A stretch of DNA of 64,000 bases, taken from positions 1 through 64,000 of the forward strand of contig NZ_JALKFT010000026.1 of assembly GCF_023242945.1 (NCBI RefSeq), in the 5' to 3' direction. Source of the DNA: Frankia umida (lineage in GTDB: Bacteria; Actinomycetota; Actinomycetes; Frankiales; Frankiaceae). This document shows positions 41,064 through 49,889 of the stretch, in pieces. A program made the position numbers and the translations under genes. The notes below the pieces were generated by a model. The model was not told the DNA's origin and searched no databases. It was given only the letters and a program-made list of their open reading frames with translations. Numbering within the stretch: the first letter of the stretch is position 1; the number at the start of each line of letters is the position of its first letter.

Positions 41064-41167
41064 TCCAGGTGCCCCCGCGAGCCCGGGTGACCGGGGCGCG
41101 CGGGGGCGAAAGTGCGAAGCGGTTCGTGAGTTCGAAGTTCGTGGCTCTGCGAGAGGGCGGCAGGAAC

Positions 41168-42586
41168 GTGCGGGTTGTCATCGTCGGTGCGGGCGTTTCC
41201 GGGCTCGCCGCCGCCCACGCGCTGGCTGGTCAGGCCGAGGTCACCGTCCTGGACGCGGCCGAGCGGGTCGGCGGCAAGCTGCACACGACGCCGATCGAGG
41301 GGATGGACGTCGAGGAGGGCGCCGAGTCGTTTCTCGCCCGGGTCCCCGACGGCCTGCGGCTGGCCCGCCAGATCGGGCTCGGCCATGACGTGGTGCATCC
41401 GGCCACGACGTCGGCGTCGCTGTGGATTCGCGGCCGGCTGCGGCCCATCCCGCCGAACACCATGCTCGGGGTGCCCACCGACGCGTTCGGCCTGATCCGC
41501 TCGGGTGTGCTCTCGCCGTGGGGGATGCTGCGGGCCGCCGCCGACCTCGCCCTGCCGCGCTCGCAGTTCCCCGAGGATCCGACCGTCGGCGCCTTCGTCG
41601 GCGCGCGGGTCGGCCGGGAGGTCGTCGACCTGCTCGTCGATCCGCTGCTCGGTGGCGTGTACGCCGGCCGGGCCGACGCGCTGTCACTGCGGGCCACCGT
41701 GCCCCAGCTCGTCCCCATCCTCGCCGAGGACCGTTCGCTGCTGCTCGGCGCGCACCGGGTGCGGGCCCGCACCGGTCCCGCGCCCAGCGCCGCCGCCACA
41801 CCGGTGTTCGCCAGCGTGCGCGGCGGCCTCGGCGGGTTCGCCCGGCGGCTGGCCGAGCGCTGCGGCGCCACCGTGCGCACCGGCGTGTCCGTGCGGGCGC
41901 TGGAACGCACCGCGTCCGGATGGCGGGTGGTGTGCGGGCGTGACCGCACCGGGGTGACCCCCGAGCCGCTGCTGGCCGACGCGGTGATCCTCGCCGTGCC
42001 CACGGGAGTGGCCCGCTCGCTGCTGCGCCCGATCGTTCCGCACGCCGCGGCGCCGCTGGCCGGCGTCCCGTACGCCTCCGTCGGGCTGGTGACGCTCATC
42101 TACCGGGACGTCACCCCGCCGCCCGGCAGCGGCTTCCTGGTGCCGGCCAGGGCGGGAACCGCGGTGAAGGCGGCGACGTTCCTCACCACGAAGTGGCCGC
42201 ACGTCGGCGCGGCGGGTCTCACGGTGGTACGCGCCAGTCTCGGGCGGGCCGGCGCCGAGGGCGACCTGACCCGTGGTGACACGGAGCTCGCGGGGATCGC
42301 CGCCGCCGAGATCGCGCAGATCACCGGGTTGCTGGCGCGTCCGATCGCGTCCCGGGTGAGCCGTTGGGAGGGTGGGCTGCCGCAGTACCTGCCGGGCCAT
42401 CTGAACCGGGTCGCCGCCGTGCGCCGGTCCCTGCCCGCCGGCCTCGCCCTGGCCGGCGCGGGCTACGACGGGATCGGCATCCCCGCCTGCATCCGCTCGG
42501 GTGAGGCCGCCGCCGCCGCGGTGTTGCGGGGGGCCGTCCGCGCCACACACGGTGGCCCGACCCAGCCGGCTGCCCCCGGAGTCTGA
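41168..42586 (+). CDS. hemY: coproporphyrinogen III / protoporphyrinogen oxidase (HemY/CgoX type)
   Basis: FAD-dependent six-electron oxidation of a porphyrinogen. The FAD motif VVIVGAGVSGLAAAHALAG begins at residue 3, followed by GGKLHTTPIEGMDVEEGAESFL; LLVDPLLGGVYAGRADALSL and the C-terminal GLALAGAGYDGIGIPACIRSG complete the family pattern. Because a coproheme decarboxylase is encoded next, the substrate is probably coproporphyrinogen III (CgoX role in the actinobacterial pathway). GTG 41168 sits after GGCAGGA, and upstream frame lacks a site. 472 residues, normal for the family. Confidence 0.92.
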   Translation: MRVVIVGAGVSGLAAAHALAGQAEVTVLDAAERVGGKLHTTPIEGMDVEEGAESFLARVPDGLRLARQIGLGHDVVHPATTSASLWIRGRLRPIPPNTMLGVPTDAFGLIRSGVLSPWGMLRAAADLALPRSQFPEDPTVGAFVGARVGREVVDLLVDPLLGGVYAGRADALSLRATVPQLVPILAEDRSLLLGAHRVRARTGPAPSAAATPVFASVRGGLGGFARRLAERCGATVRTGVSVRALERTASGWRVVCGRDRTGVTPEPLLADAVILAVPTGVARSLLRPIVPHAAAPLAGVPYASVGLVTLIYRDVTPPPGSGFLVPARAGTAVKAATFLTTKWPHVGAAGLTVVRASLGRAGAEGDLTRGDTELAGIAAAEIAQITGLLARPIASRVSRWEGGLPQYLPGHLNRVAAVRRSLPAGLALAGAGYDGIGIPACIRSGEAAAAAVLRGAVRATHGGPTQPAAPGV

Positions 42587-42637
42587 CCGCGATTCCGGCC
42601 GGGGTGGGCCCGGCCGGCCGACCATGGAGACCGCCGA

Positions 42638-43333
42638 ATGCCGGAGTCCACGAAGTCCGCCAACGAGCTCAACGCCGAGCTGCTCTACACCGGGTGGTCG
42701 GTCTTCGCCGCCGACCGTCGGCTGCCCGCCGAACGGGGCGCCCTGACCGACGAGGTCGAGGCGCTGCTCGAGGGCGCCCTCGCCAAGGACGTCTACACCC
42801 GCGGGCTCTACGAGCTGTCCGGCTACCGGGCTGACGCCGACCTGATGCTGTGGTGGACCAGCCCTGACCCGGATCTGCTGCAGGAGACCTACCAGCGGTT
42901 CCGCCAGACCACACTCGGTGGGCATCTGCGTCCGGTGTGGTCGTCGGTCGGGCTGCACCGCCCGGCCGAGTTCAACCGCAACCACATCCCGGCCTTCGTG
43001 CGCCGGGAGGACCCCCGTACGTATGTCTGCGTGTACCCGTTCAACCGTTCCCTGGAGTGGTATCTGCTACCCGATTACGAGCGACGGGGGATGCTCGCCG
43101 AGCACGGCATGATGGGGCGCGAGTTCGAGGACGTCCGGGCGAACACCGTGGCGTCGTTCGGTCTCAACGACTACGAGTGGCTGCTCGCGTTCGAGGCCGA
43201 CGAGCTGCACCGGATCGTCGACTGCCTGCGCCACCTGCGCGCGAGCTCCGCCCGGCGACACACCCGGCTGGAAACCCCCTTCTACACCGGCGCCCGCAAG
43301 CCCGTCGCCGACATCATCGCCGCCCTGCCGTAA
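42638..43333 (+). CDS. chdC: coproheme decarboxylase (HemQ/ChdC, chlorite-dismutase fold)
   Basis: Uses hydrogen peroxide to decarboxylate coproheme to haem b, the last step of the coproporphyrin-dependent pathway. The 231-residue product has two ferredoxin-like halves. YPFNRSLEWYLLPDYERRGM carries the catalytic Tyr, and MLAEHGMMGREF carries the likely axial haem His; RANTVASFGLNDYEWLLAFEADEL is the conserved C-terminal part. It lacks the Arg-containing chlorite-dismutase active-site context, so true chlorite dismutation is unlikely. Translation follows hemY after 51 bp with a GGAG-like site weakly visible. A hairpin terminator ends the cluster. No ferrochelatase gene (cpfC) is in the window. 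Confidence 0.93.
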   Translation: MPESTKSANELNAELLYTGWSVFAADRRLPAERGALTDEVEALLEGALAKDVYTRGLYELSGYRADADLMLWWTSPDPDLLQETYQRFRQTTLGGHLRPVWSSVGLHRPAEFNRNHIPAFVRREDPRTYVCVYPFNRSLEWYLLPDYERRGMLAEHGMMGREFEDVRANTVASFGLNDYEWLLAFEADELHRIVDCLRHLRASSARRHTRLETPFYTGARKPVADIIAALP

Positions 43334-43402
43334 CAGGGCCGCTGACCTGCGAGAACAGTCGGTCGCCGCGCGCGGGTGCGGGGCTGCCCGCGGCCTGACG
43401 CA

Positions 43403-43447
43403 GTCGGCGTCTGCCTGGGCGCCCCCACCCGTCCGGCAGACGCCGAC
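43403..43447 (+). terminator. terminator after haem cluster
   Basis: GTCGGCGTCTGCC (43403-43415) pairs perfectly with GGCAGACGCCGAC (43435-43447), 19-base loop, followed by CGTTCTGT. Confidence 0.65.
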
Positions 43448-44190
43448 CGTTCTGTAGCCGTGCTCGTGGTGCGCCGTCGTGCGGGTCGGACCACGGTCCA
43501 CGGCAGGTGTTGCGTCCGCGCTCCCACAGAGGTCAGGGGCCCGGAAGCTCCTCGGTCACGCCCAGGAGCATGACGCACAGTAGCACAATCGTCGCTCGTT
43601 GTATACACAGCGTGTCGCTCGGGTTCCGGGTCCCCGCATGTCATGACCAGAGCGCAATCACGGAAATCCGGTTGCGTCGAGTTATCGGATCGTGGCGCCA
43701 TCTCTGTTACCTTGAGTCGCCGCAAACGGACGGATGACGCCGTGGCAACGGGCGATCCATGCGCCTCGAATGGGTGGGTGCCCCATCCGCCCGCTGGTGG
43801 TTCGGCCTGAGAGGGCCGGTAACGTTGCCCATGAGCAGGGCGCCGGTCATGCCAGGTGTTCGGTCTGGTCCGCCGTGGCGGCCCAGGCGTGATCACGGGC
43901 GTGCGGCCCAGGTCCGCGAGCGGGTGCGAGTCGTCCTCGTGCCGCCCGTGGGGCTCATTCAGTGGCGGGGGAAGAGCGCTGGAGGTCCGGTCGATGCATC
44001 ACCGAAAGATGAGCTCGCCGCCGCCGGAGCGACCCCCGGCCAGAGGCGGTCGGAACAGGTTCTCGCGTCGATCGAACGGGATAGACCGACCGCGCCAGGC
44101 CGGGCGGTCGATGCGGTACGGGCGATCGGCGGGGGAGTCACACGTTAACGCGAACTACTGCGAGCCGGCGCAAACCGGACTAGTCCAGAG
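43448..44190 (+). other. 743-bp leader/intergenic region before EPS glycosyltransferase
   Basis: No convincing gene; the few short open frames lack ribosome sites and recognisable domains. Composition is mixed, with AT-richer tracts around 43585-43610 (GTTGTATACACAG) and 43655-43715, the likely promoter area. A potentially folded RNA segment is noted separately. Confidence 0.4.
43744..43829 (+). ncRNA. possible structured leader RNA
   Basis: GGCAACG (43744-43750) can pair with CGTTGCC (43823-43829), enclosing two further helices: GGGTGGG/CCCATCC (43772-43787) and CGGCC/GGCCG (43803-43818, loop TGAGAG). This gives a three-way-junction shape about 360 bases before the glycosyltransferase. It matches no riboswitch I can identify, and chance pairing is common in GC-rich DNA. 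Confidence 0.2.
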
Positions 44191-45990
44191 GTGACCGACA
44201 CCATGTCGGGTAATCGGCGCTCGGGCGGCCCCAACGTCGTCGCCCGGCCGCGCGACGACCAGGGTGCCGGCGTGCAGTACCCGCCGGTACGGCCGCAGTA
44301 CGGGCCGGACGGCGCACATCCCAGCGGCCCCATGAGCCCTGGCGGGCCCGCCGATCCTGGCGGGTTCGGCGGGCCCGGTGGCTATGGCGGCTCCGGCGGA
44401 CCGGAGCCGCCCGACGGGGCCGGCGGGGTACCGGGTCAGGGGCGCGGTGGCCGCTCCCGGCGCGGGTCGAACGCCGGGTCGCTGGGCTCGTCGGTCGGGC
44501 GGCACAGCGCCGCCCGGGCGGGCGGCGACCCGTCGCTGGCCTACCGGGCCCAGGTCAACTGGGAACGTCGCTACGTGCGGATGCTGCTCGGGTTCGACGC
44601 GGCGGCGTGTGTGCTCGCCGCCGCCCTGGCCTTCTTCGTCCGGTTCGGCAACCTGGTCAGCTTCGACACCGAACCGATCTCGATCAAGCCGTACATCCTG
44701 ATGACGGTGCTGCTGCCGCTGGCCTGGGTGCTGGCGATGTCACTCAACCGGGCCTACGAGAGCCGGTTCCTCGGCGGCGGCTCGGAGGAGTTCCGCCGGG
44801 TGGTGAACTCCGCCGCCCGGCTTACCGCCGCGGTGGCCATCGCCTCCTACGCCACCAAGGCCGAGATCGCCCGAAGCTACGTGCTCATCGCCTTCCCGGC
44901 GGCCACCGTCTTCTCGGTGGCCGGGCGGGTGATCGGCCGCGGCATCCTGCACCGGATGCGCCGCTCCGGGCGCTGCCTGCACCGGGTTCTGGTCGTCGGG
45001 GCCGGCGAGTCGGCGGCCACCCTCGTGCGACTGGCCCAACGAGACCCGACATCCGGCTGGGCCGTCGTCGGTGTCGTGCTGGACCGCTCACCCGGCCGGC
45101 ACAGCCACGACCGTCCCGAACGCAGCGGCTTCGACCTGCTGGGCGTGCCGATCGTGGGCACCTCCGACACCCTGCACACCGCGATCAGCGCCACCCACGC
45201 CACCACGGTGGCGATCTGCCCGCAGATGGACGGCGAGACGCTGCGCCGGGTGCTGTGGACGCTGGAGGGCAGCGACGTCGACGTGCTGGTCTCCTCGGCA
45301 CTCACCGATGTGACCGGCCCGCGGATCTCGATCCGGCCGGTGGCCGGGCTGCCGCTGCTGCACATCGAGGAGCCGGAACTGTCCGGCACCCGGCGGGTGA
45401 TGAAGGGCGTGTTCGACCGCTTCGTCGCCATAACGGTGATCCTGCTGTTCTCGCCGCTGCTGCTCGGCCTCGGCCTCGCGGTGCGCCTCACCAGCCGCGG
45501 TCCGGCGCTGTTCAAGCAGATCCGGGTCGGCCGCGGCGGCGAGCACTTCACGATGTTCAAGTTCCGGTCGATGTACATCGACGCCGAGGCCCGCAAGGCC
45601 GACCTCGAGTCGCACAACGAGCGGGGCGAGGGACTGCTGTTCAAGATGCGTGACGACCCGCGCATCACCCGGGCCGGCAAGTTCCTGCGCAAGTGGTCGC
45701 TGGACGAGCTGCCGCAGCTGTTCAACGTGCTCAACGGCACCATGTCGCTGGTCGGTCCGCGCCCACCGCTGCCCAGCGAGGTCGCCCGCTACGAGGACGA
45801 CGTGCACCGCCGCCTCATGGTCAAACCGGGTCTGACCGGCCTGTGGCAGATCAGCGGCCGCTCCGACCTCGAATGGGACGAGTCGGTGCGCCTGGACCTG
45901 CGCTACGTGGAGAACTGGTCGCTGGCGATGGACTTCGTCATCCTGTGGCGCACCGTCTTCGCCGTGCTGCGCCGCGAGGGCGCCTACTGA
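44191..45990 (+). CDS. exopolysaccharide polyprenyl-glycosylphosphotransferase (WcaJ-like)
   Basis: Transfers a sugar-1-phosphate to undecaprenyl phosphate at the inner membrane, the first committed step of exopolysaccharide repeat-unit assembly. The 599-residue product has a Gly/Pro-rich disordered start (about 110 residues), four hydrophobic helices (FDAAACVLAAALAFFVRFGN, PYILMTVLLPLAWVLAMSL and two more), a Rossmann-like CoA-binding domain (VLVVGAGESAATLVRLA), a fifth helix (AITVILLFSPLLLGLGLAV) and the C-terminal sugar transferase domain: FKQIRVGRGGEHFTMFKFRS, WSLDELPQLFNVLNGTMSLV, GPRPPLPSE and GLTGLWQISGRSD. Start is GTG 44191 or ATG 44203; AGAGGTGA favours the latter slightly. No other EPS gene is adjacent. 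Confidence 0.9.
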   Translation: MTDTMSGNRRSGGPNVVARPRDDQGAGVQYPPVRPQYGPDGAHPSGPMSPGGPADPGGFGGPGGYGGSGGPEPPDGAGGVPGQGRGGRSRRGSNAGSLGSSVGRHSAARAGGDPSLAYRAQVNWERRYVRMLLGFDAAACVLAAALAFFVRFGNLVSFDTEPISIKPYILMTVLLPLAWVLAMSLNRAYESRFLGGGSEEFRRVVNSAARLTAAVAIASYATKAEIARSYVLIAFPAATVFSVAGRVIGRGILHRMRRSGRCLHRVLVVGAGESAATLVRLAQRDPTSGWAVVGVVLDRSPGRHSHDRPERSGFDLLGVPIVGTSDTLHTAISATHATTVAICPQMDGETLRRVLWTLEGSDVDVLVSSALTDVTGPRISIRPVAGLPLLHIEEPELSGTRRVMKGVFDRFVAITVILLFSPLLLGLGLAVRLTSRGPALFKQIRVGRGGEHFTMFKFRSMYIDAEARKADLESHNERGEGLLFKMRDDPRITRAGKFLRKWSLDELPQLFNVLNGTMSLVGPRPPLPSEVARYEDDVHRRLMVKPGLTGLWQISGRSDLEWDESVRLDLRYVENWSLAMDFVILWRTVFAVLRREGAY

Positions 45991-46007
45991 TCCGCCGGCT
46001 CGCCGCC

Positions 46008-46042
46008 CGGGCGCCGGCCCCCTCCTGTCGGGTCGGCGCCCG
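46008..46042. terminator. bidirectional terminator between EPS gene and cysC
   Basis: CGGGCGCCG (46008-46016) and CGGCGCCCG (46034-46042) pair perfectly; an outer 10-bp pair (45998-46007 with 46052-46061, the latter inside cysC) can extend it. It lies between convergent genes. Confidence 0.6.
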
Positions 46043-46045
46043 AGC

Positions 46046-47983
46046 TCAGTCGGCGGCGAGCCAGCCGGCCAGGCGCAGATGGTCGAGCACCCGGTCGACG
46101 GACTCCTCGGGCGAGAGCCGGGCGGTGTCGACGGTGACGTCGGCGTCCTGCGGCACCTCGTACGGGTCCGAGACACCGGTGAACGCGGGGATCACCCCGG
46201 CCCGGGCCTTGGCGTACAGACCCTTGCGGTCACGGGCCTCGCACACCTCGACCGGCGTCGCCACATGGACGAGCACGAAGCCCCCGCCGGCCGCGCGGAC
46301 CATCGCCCGTACCTCGGCGCGCACCTCGGCGTAGGGGGCGATCGGCGCGCACACCGCGGTGCCTCCCGCCCCGGCGACCTGCGCCGCGACGAACCCGATC
46401 CGGCGCACGTTGGTGTCCCGGTCGGCGCGGTCGAAGCCGAGGCCCTTCGACAGATGGGTGCGCACCACATCCCCGTCCAACAGGGTCACCCGGCGCCCAC
46501 CCTCCTCGAGCAACCGGCAGACCAGCAGACCGGCCAGCGTCGACTTGCCGGAGCCGGACAGCCCGGTGAACAGGACCGTCAGCCCCCGCCGCAGCCGCGG
46601 CGGCACCGCCCGGGTCAGTTCGGCGGCCACCGTCGGCGGGGTGAGCTCGGCGGGAATCGGCCCACCGCTGTCGAGCAGCGAGGCGAGCTCGTCGCGCCCC
46701 GGGGCGCCGATCGCCGGACCGGTCAGGCTGCCGGTCAGACCGTAGGCGCTGGCCAGTTGGGCCCGCTCGGCGGTGAGCCGGGACAGTTCGGCCGCCTCCA
46801 GGCCAAGGTCGACCGGTGTGCCAGGGTTGACCGGGGTGCCGAGATCGCGGGCCGCGCCGGGTTCGGCGTCGACACCGGCGCCATCCTGGCCGGGTGTCGG
46901 GACGCCGTCCCCGTTGCCGCCAGCGGTGGCAGCGCCGGCAGTGGCTCCGGCGGCGGCCCCGGTGCTGGCCGGCCCGCTCAGGACCGTCGCGCTCAGGCCC
47001 GGCTCACGCGGCGTCACCAGCAGCGGCGAGGGCAGTGCGGGGACGAGCACGAGCAGGCTGCGTCGGCCGCGCGTCGCATCACCGGGCGCGGGACGACGGT
47101 AGGGGTCGGGCGTCGGCTCACGGTGGCGCCCCGATCCCCCGGTGCCCAGGGCGTCGGAGGCCACCGCCTCGGAGGCGAGCGTCGCCTCGGAGGGGCGCAG
47201 CGGCGCGTCGACGGCGTCCAGCGCCGCCAGCAGGCAGCGCACCCGCAGATGGTGGCGGGCGTCCGCCGGGTCGGCCCCACCGACCGGGGCGAGCACGACG
47301 CAGCGTTTGCCCTGCCGGGTCAGCGCCCGGATGCGTCCGACGTCCGCGGTGTGCAGCAGACCGTCGGCCCACACCGCCCACGCGGCACCCTCGCCGACCT
47401 GGGGGCCGATCCAGCCGCGGGCCCGTAGTTCCGCGCGCAGCTGGTCCGGGGTGAGCCGCAGGTCCGGATGGTCGGGGTGATGCGGCAGCCGGATGCCCTC
47501 GAGCTCACCGACGAGGCGTACCGGCCCCGCCCCACCCTGCCCCGCCCCGCCCTGCCCCGTACTCGGCGCCGGGATCGTCGCCCCCACGTGCAGGGCGGCG
47601 ATCATCACGCCCTCGGCGTCGCGCAGCGCGACGCTCGACCCGGGCGCCGGCACCTGCGGTGTCGGGTCGAGACCGGTCGGGACGATCAGGGTCGGCACCG
47701 GGACCCCGGCCACCTCGTCCTGCGCCGGGTAGCCGGGATGCGGGCCGTAGGCGCCCACGAGCAGCAGCTCGAGCCCGGCGAGCTGCGCCGGCGTGAGGGT
47801 CAGCGACGACCAGTCCCGCGAGGCCGAGGTCAGCTCGGCCGCCCGGGCCGGGCCGACCAGCGTCAGCAGCGGATCACCGCCGGCGGACGCCGCGGGATGG
47901 CCCGCGGACCCGGTCGAGCCCGCGGCGGGGTCCGTCGGGGAGACGACGTGACGATCAGGATTCGGAGCAGAGGTGGCACTCAC
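46046..47983 (-). CDS. cysC: adenylylsulfate kinase fused to a degenerate ATP-sulfurylase-like domain
   Basis: The C-terminal 180 residues are a complete APS kinase: Walker A GLSGSGKSTLAGLL (about residue 474), LLDGDVVRTHLSKGLGFDRA, DRDTNVRRIGFVAA, and the DRKGLYAKARAG lid region, making PAPS from APS and ATP. The first 300 residues resemble a bacterial ATP sulfurylase: LRLTPDQLRAELRARGW, then VWADGLLHTADVGRI where the QxRNPxHxxH active-site motif should be, and APVGGADPADARHHLRVRC matching the family's PVGxxKxxDxxxxxR block. The key Gln, Arg, Asn and second His are missing, so sulfurylase activity is unlikely; CysDN supplies it. A Gly/Thr/Ala-rich linker joins the halves. GTG 47983 has TACGGT seven bases upstream. 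Confidence 0.85.
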   Translation of the reverse strand: MSATSAPNPDRHVVSPTDPAAGSTGSAGHPAASAGGDPLLTLVGPARAAELTSASRDWSSLTLTPAQLAGLELLLVGAYGPHPGYPAQDEVAGVPVPTLIVPTGLDPTPQVPAPGSSVALRDAEGVMIAALHVGATIPAPSTGQGGAGQGGAGPVRLVGELEGIRLPHHPDHPDLRLTPDQLRAELRARGWIGPQVGEGAAWAVWADGLLHTADVGRIRALTRQGKRCVVLAPVGGADPADARHHLRVRCLLAALDAVDAPLRPSEATLASEAVASDALGTGGSGRHREPTPDPYRRPAPGDATRGRRSLLVLVPALPSPLLVTPREPGLSATVLSGPASTGAAAGATAGAATAGGNGDGVPTPGQDGAGVDAEPGAARDLGTPVNPGTPVDLGLEAAELSRLTAERAQLASAYGLTGSLTGPAIGAPGRDELASLLDSGGPIPAELTPPTVAAELTRAVPPRLRRGLTVLFTGLSGSGKSTLAGLLVCRLLEEGGRRVTLLDGDVVRTHLSKGLGFDRADRDTNVRRIGFVAAQVAGAGGTAVCAPIAPYAEVRAEVRAMVRAAGGGFVLVHVATPVEVCEARDRKGLYAKARAGVIPAFTGVSDPYEVPQDADVTVDTARLSPEESVDRVLDHLRLAGWLAAD

Positions 47984-47990
47984 ACTCGCG

Positions 47991-47996
47991 ACCGTA
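47991..47996 (-). promoter_or_regulatory. -10 element of leaderless cysC
   Basis: TACGGT on the minus strand, seven bases before GTG 47983, in the very short gap to the divergent cysQ gene. Confidence 0.45.
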
Positions 47997-48018
47997 GCGG
48001 GTGACAGACTCCCCTTCG

Positions 48019-48816
48019 ATGAACACCGACGACACCAGCCAGCCGGCTCGCGTTCCCGTCGACATCGCGAGCGACGAACTCGACGACAATGACCTGGCCC
48101 GGCGTTTGGCCACGGATGCCGGCAAACTTCTGCTCAGGATCCGCGACGAGGTGGGGTTCGCCGAACCCGCCACGCTGCGCGACGCCGGGGACGCCCGCTC
48201 GCACCAGCTGCTGGCCCGGGCCCTGGCCCGCCACCGGCCGCTGGACGCGGTGCTGTCCGAGGAGGGTGTGGACGACCCGGCGCGGCTGGCCGCCGAACGC
48301 GTGTGGATCGTCGATCCGCTTGACGGCACCCGCGAGTTCGCCGAGCCCGGCCGCTCCGACTGGGCTGTCCACGTCGCGTTGTGGGAACGCGGTGAGCTCG
48401 TCTGCGGCGCGGTCGCGCTGCCGGCGCTGGGCATCACGCTGCCGGCCGCCGCCGCGCCGCAGACCCGGCCGGTGGTGAGCCCGCCGCGGATCGTGGCCAG
48501 TCGCACCCGAGCCCCGCTGCTGGTCACCCAGGTCGCCGAGGCGCTGGGGGCGACGATCGTGCCGATGGGGTCGGCGGGCGCGAAGGCCGGCGCGGTCATC
48601 CGCGGTCAGGCCGAGATCTACCTGCACGCCGGGGGCCAGTACGAATGGGACTCCGCCGCGCCCGTGGCTGTGGCGAGGGCGGCCGGCCTGCACACCAGCC
48701 GCCTCGACGGCTCGGCGCTGCGCTACAACCAGCCCGACCCGCTGCTACCGGACCTGGTCATCTGTACGGCGCCGCTGGCCACGGCCGTGCTCGCGGCCAT
48801 CGCCGCCGCCGGATGA
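48019..48816 (+). CDS. cysQ: 3'(2'),5'-bisphosphate nucleotidase (CysQ-like)
   Basis: IMPase-superfamily phosphatase removing the 3'-phosphate of PAP (or PAPS), recycling the by-product of sulfate activation and sulfotransfer. The 265-residue product has LSEEGVDDP (metal ligand Glu), VWIVDPLDGTREFAEPGRSDWAVHVAL with the DPLDGT signature, and QYEWDSAAPVAVARAAGLH, the WDxAA motif with a Ser. Location between cysC and cysDN supports the CysQ role over inositol phosphatase. ATG 48019 is chosen; an in-frame GTG at 48001 is possible. Neither has a ribosome site, and CAGACT eight bases before the ATG may be a -10. Confidence 0.88.
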   Translation: MNTDDTSQPARVPVDIASDELDDNDLARRLATDAGKLLLRIRDEVGFAEPATLRDAGDARSHQLLARALARHRPLDAVLSEEGVDDPARLAAERVWIVDPLDGTREFAEPGRSDWAVHVALWERGELVCGAVALPALGITLPAAAAPQTRPVVSPPRIVASRTRAPLLVTQVAEALGATIVPMGSAGAKAGAVIRGQAEIYLHAGGQYEWDSAAPVAVARAAGLHTSRLDGSALRYNQPDPLLPDLVICTAPLATAVLAAIAAAG

Positions 48817-48974
48817 GCTCCCGGGCGAGTCGCCGGGTGATCAGAGTGCGCCCGGTGGGCGTCTGGTGACAGCCGTGTGACGTGGGTGAGCTGCTTAACG
48901 GTGGCGAAACCAGCCTACGGACGCTGGGGTCGGCTAGTTTGGACGGATACACCGGCTCGACGAGGGGTATCCGC

Positions 48975-49889
48975 GTGCCTGTCAGGGGTTACGAGCTCAC
49001 CCATCTGCAGATGCTCGAGGCCGAAGCGATCCACATCTTCCGTGAGGTCGCGGCCGAGTTCGAGCGTCCCGCGTTGCTGTTCAGCGGCGGCAAGGACTCG
49101 ATCGTCATGCTGCGGGTGGCGGAGAAGGCGTTCTGGCCCGCGAAGCTGCCGTTCCCGCTGCTGCACATCGACACCGGGCACAACTTCGACGAGGTGCTCG
49201 CGTTCCGCGACCATCGCGCCAAGGAGCTCGGCGCCCGCCTGATCGTCGCGTCCGTGCAGGCCGCGATCGACGCCGGCACGCTGACCGAGGACACCCGCCC
49301 GGGCGCGTCCCGCAACCAGTTGCAGACCCCGGTGCTGCTCGACGCGATCGCCGACAACCGGTTCGACGCGGTCTTCGGTGGCGCGCGCCGCGACGAGGAG
49401 AAGGCCCGGGCCAAGGAGCGGGTGTACTCCTTCCGCGACGAGTTCGGCCAGTGGGACCCGAAGAACCAGCGTCCCGAGCTGTGGTCGCTGTACAACGGCC
49501 GGCACCGGCCCGGCGAGCACATCCGGGTGTTCCCGCTGTCGAACTGGACCGAGCTCGACATCTGGCGTTACATCGCCCAGGAGCGGCTCGAGATCCCCTC
49601 GATCTACTACGCGCACAGCCGCGACGTCGTCGAGCGCGACGGCATGCTGCTCGCGGTCACGCCGCTGACGCTGCCCCGCCCCGGCGAGACCGCCGTGCCC
49701 CGCCGCATCCGCTACCGGACGGTCGGTGACATCACCTGCACCGGTGCGGTCGAGTCGACGGCGCACACGCCCGAGGAGGTCATCGCCGAGGTCGCGGCGA
49801 CCAGGATCACCGAACGTGGTGCCACCCGCGCCGACGACCGGGTCAGCGAGGCCGCCATGGAGGACCGCAAGCGGGAGGGGTACTTCTGA
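48975..49889 (+). CDS. cysD: sulfate adenylyltransferase subunit 2
   Basis: Catalytic subunit forming APS from sulfate and ATP, with CysN as the GTPase partner. The 304-residue product has the PP-loop LLFSGGKDSIVMLRVAEKA, LLHIDTGHNFDEVLAFRD, AVFGGARRDEEKARAKERVY, FRDEFGQWDPKNQRPELW and the C-terminal RRIRYRTVGDITCTGAVES. Family length about 300. GTG 48975 follows GAGGGG; the upstream frame extends to 48882 without a site. cysN begins at the overlapping TGATG of its stop, so the subunits are co-translated. The 158-bp gap after cysQ includes TAGTTT near 48934, a possible -10. Confidence 0.95.
   Translation: MPVRGYELTHLQMLEAEAIHIFREVAAEFERPALLFSGGKDSIVMLRVAEKAFWPAKLPFPLLHIDTGHNFDEVLAFRDHRAKELGARLIVASVQAAIDAGTLTEDTRPGASRNQLQTPVLLDAIADNRFDAVFGGARRDEEKARAKERVYSFRDEFGQWDPKNQRPELWSLYNGRHRPGEHIRVFPLSNWTELDIWRYIAQERLEIPSIYYAHSRDVVERDGMLLAVTPLTLPRPGETAVPRRIRYRTVGDITCTGAVESTAHTPEEVIAEVAATRITERGATRADDRVSEAAMEDRKREGYF

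Noticed and set aside
43790..43860. TPP-type element before the EPS gene (CTGAGAGG and CATGCCAG)
   Set aside because: The two fragments lie in the wrong context and the intervening conserved AACCTGATC is missing; the downstream gene has no link with thiamine.
43759..44148. Possible gene upstream of the EPS glycosyltransferase
   Set aside because: No ribosome site, composition typical of non-coding GC-rich DNA, and it overlaps another equally poor frame.
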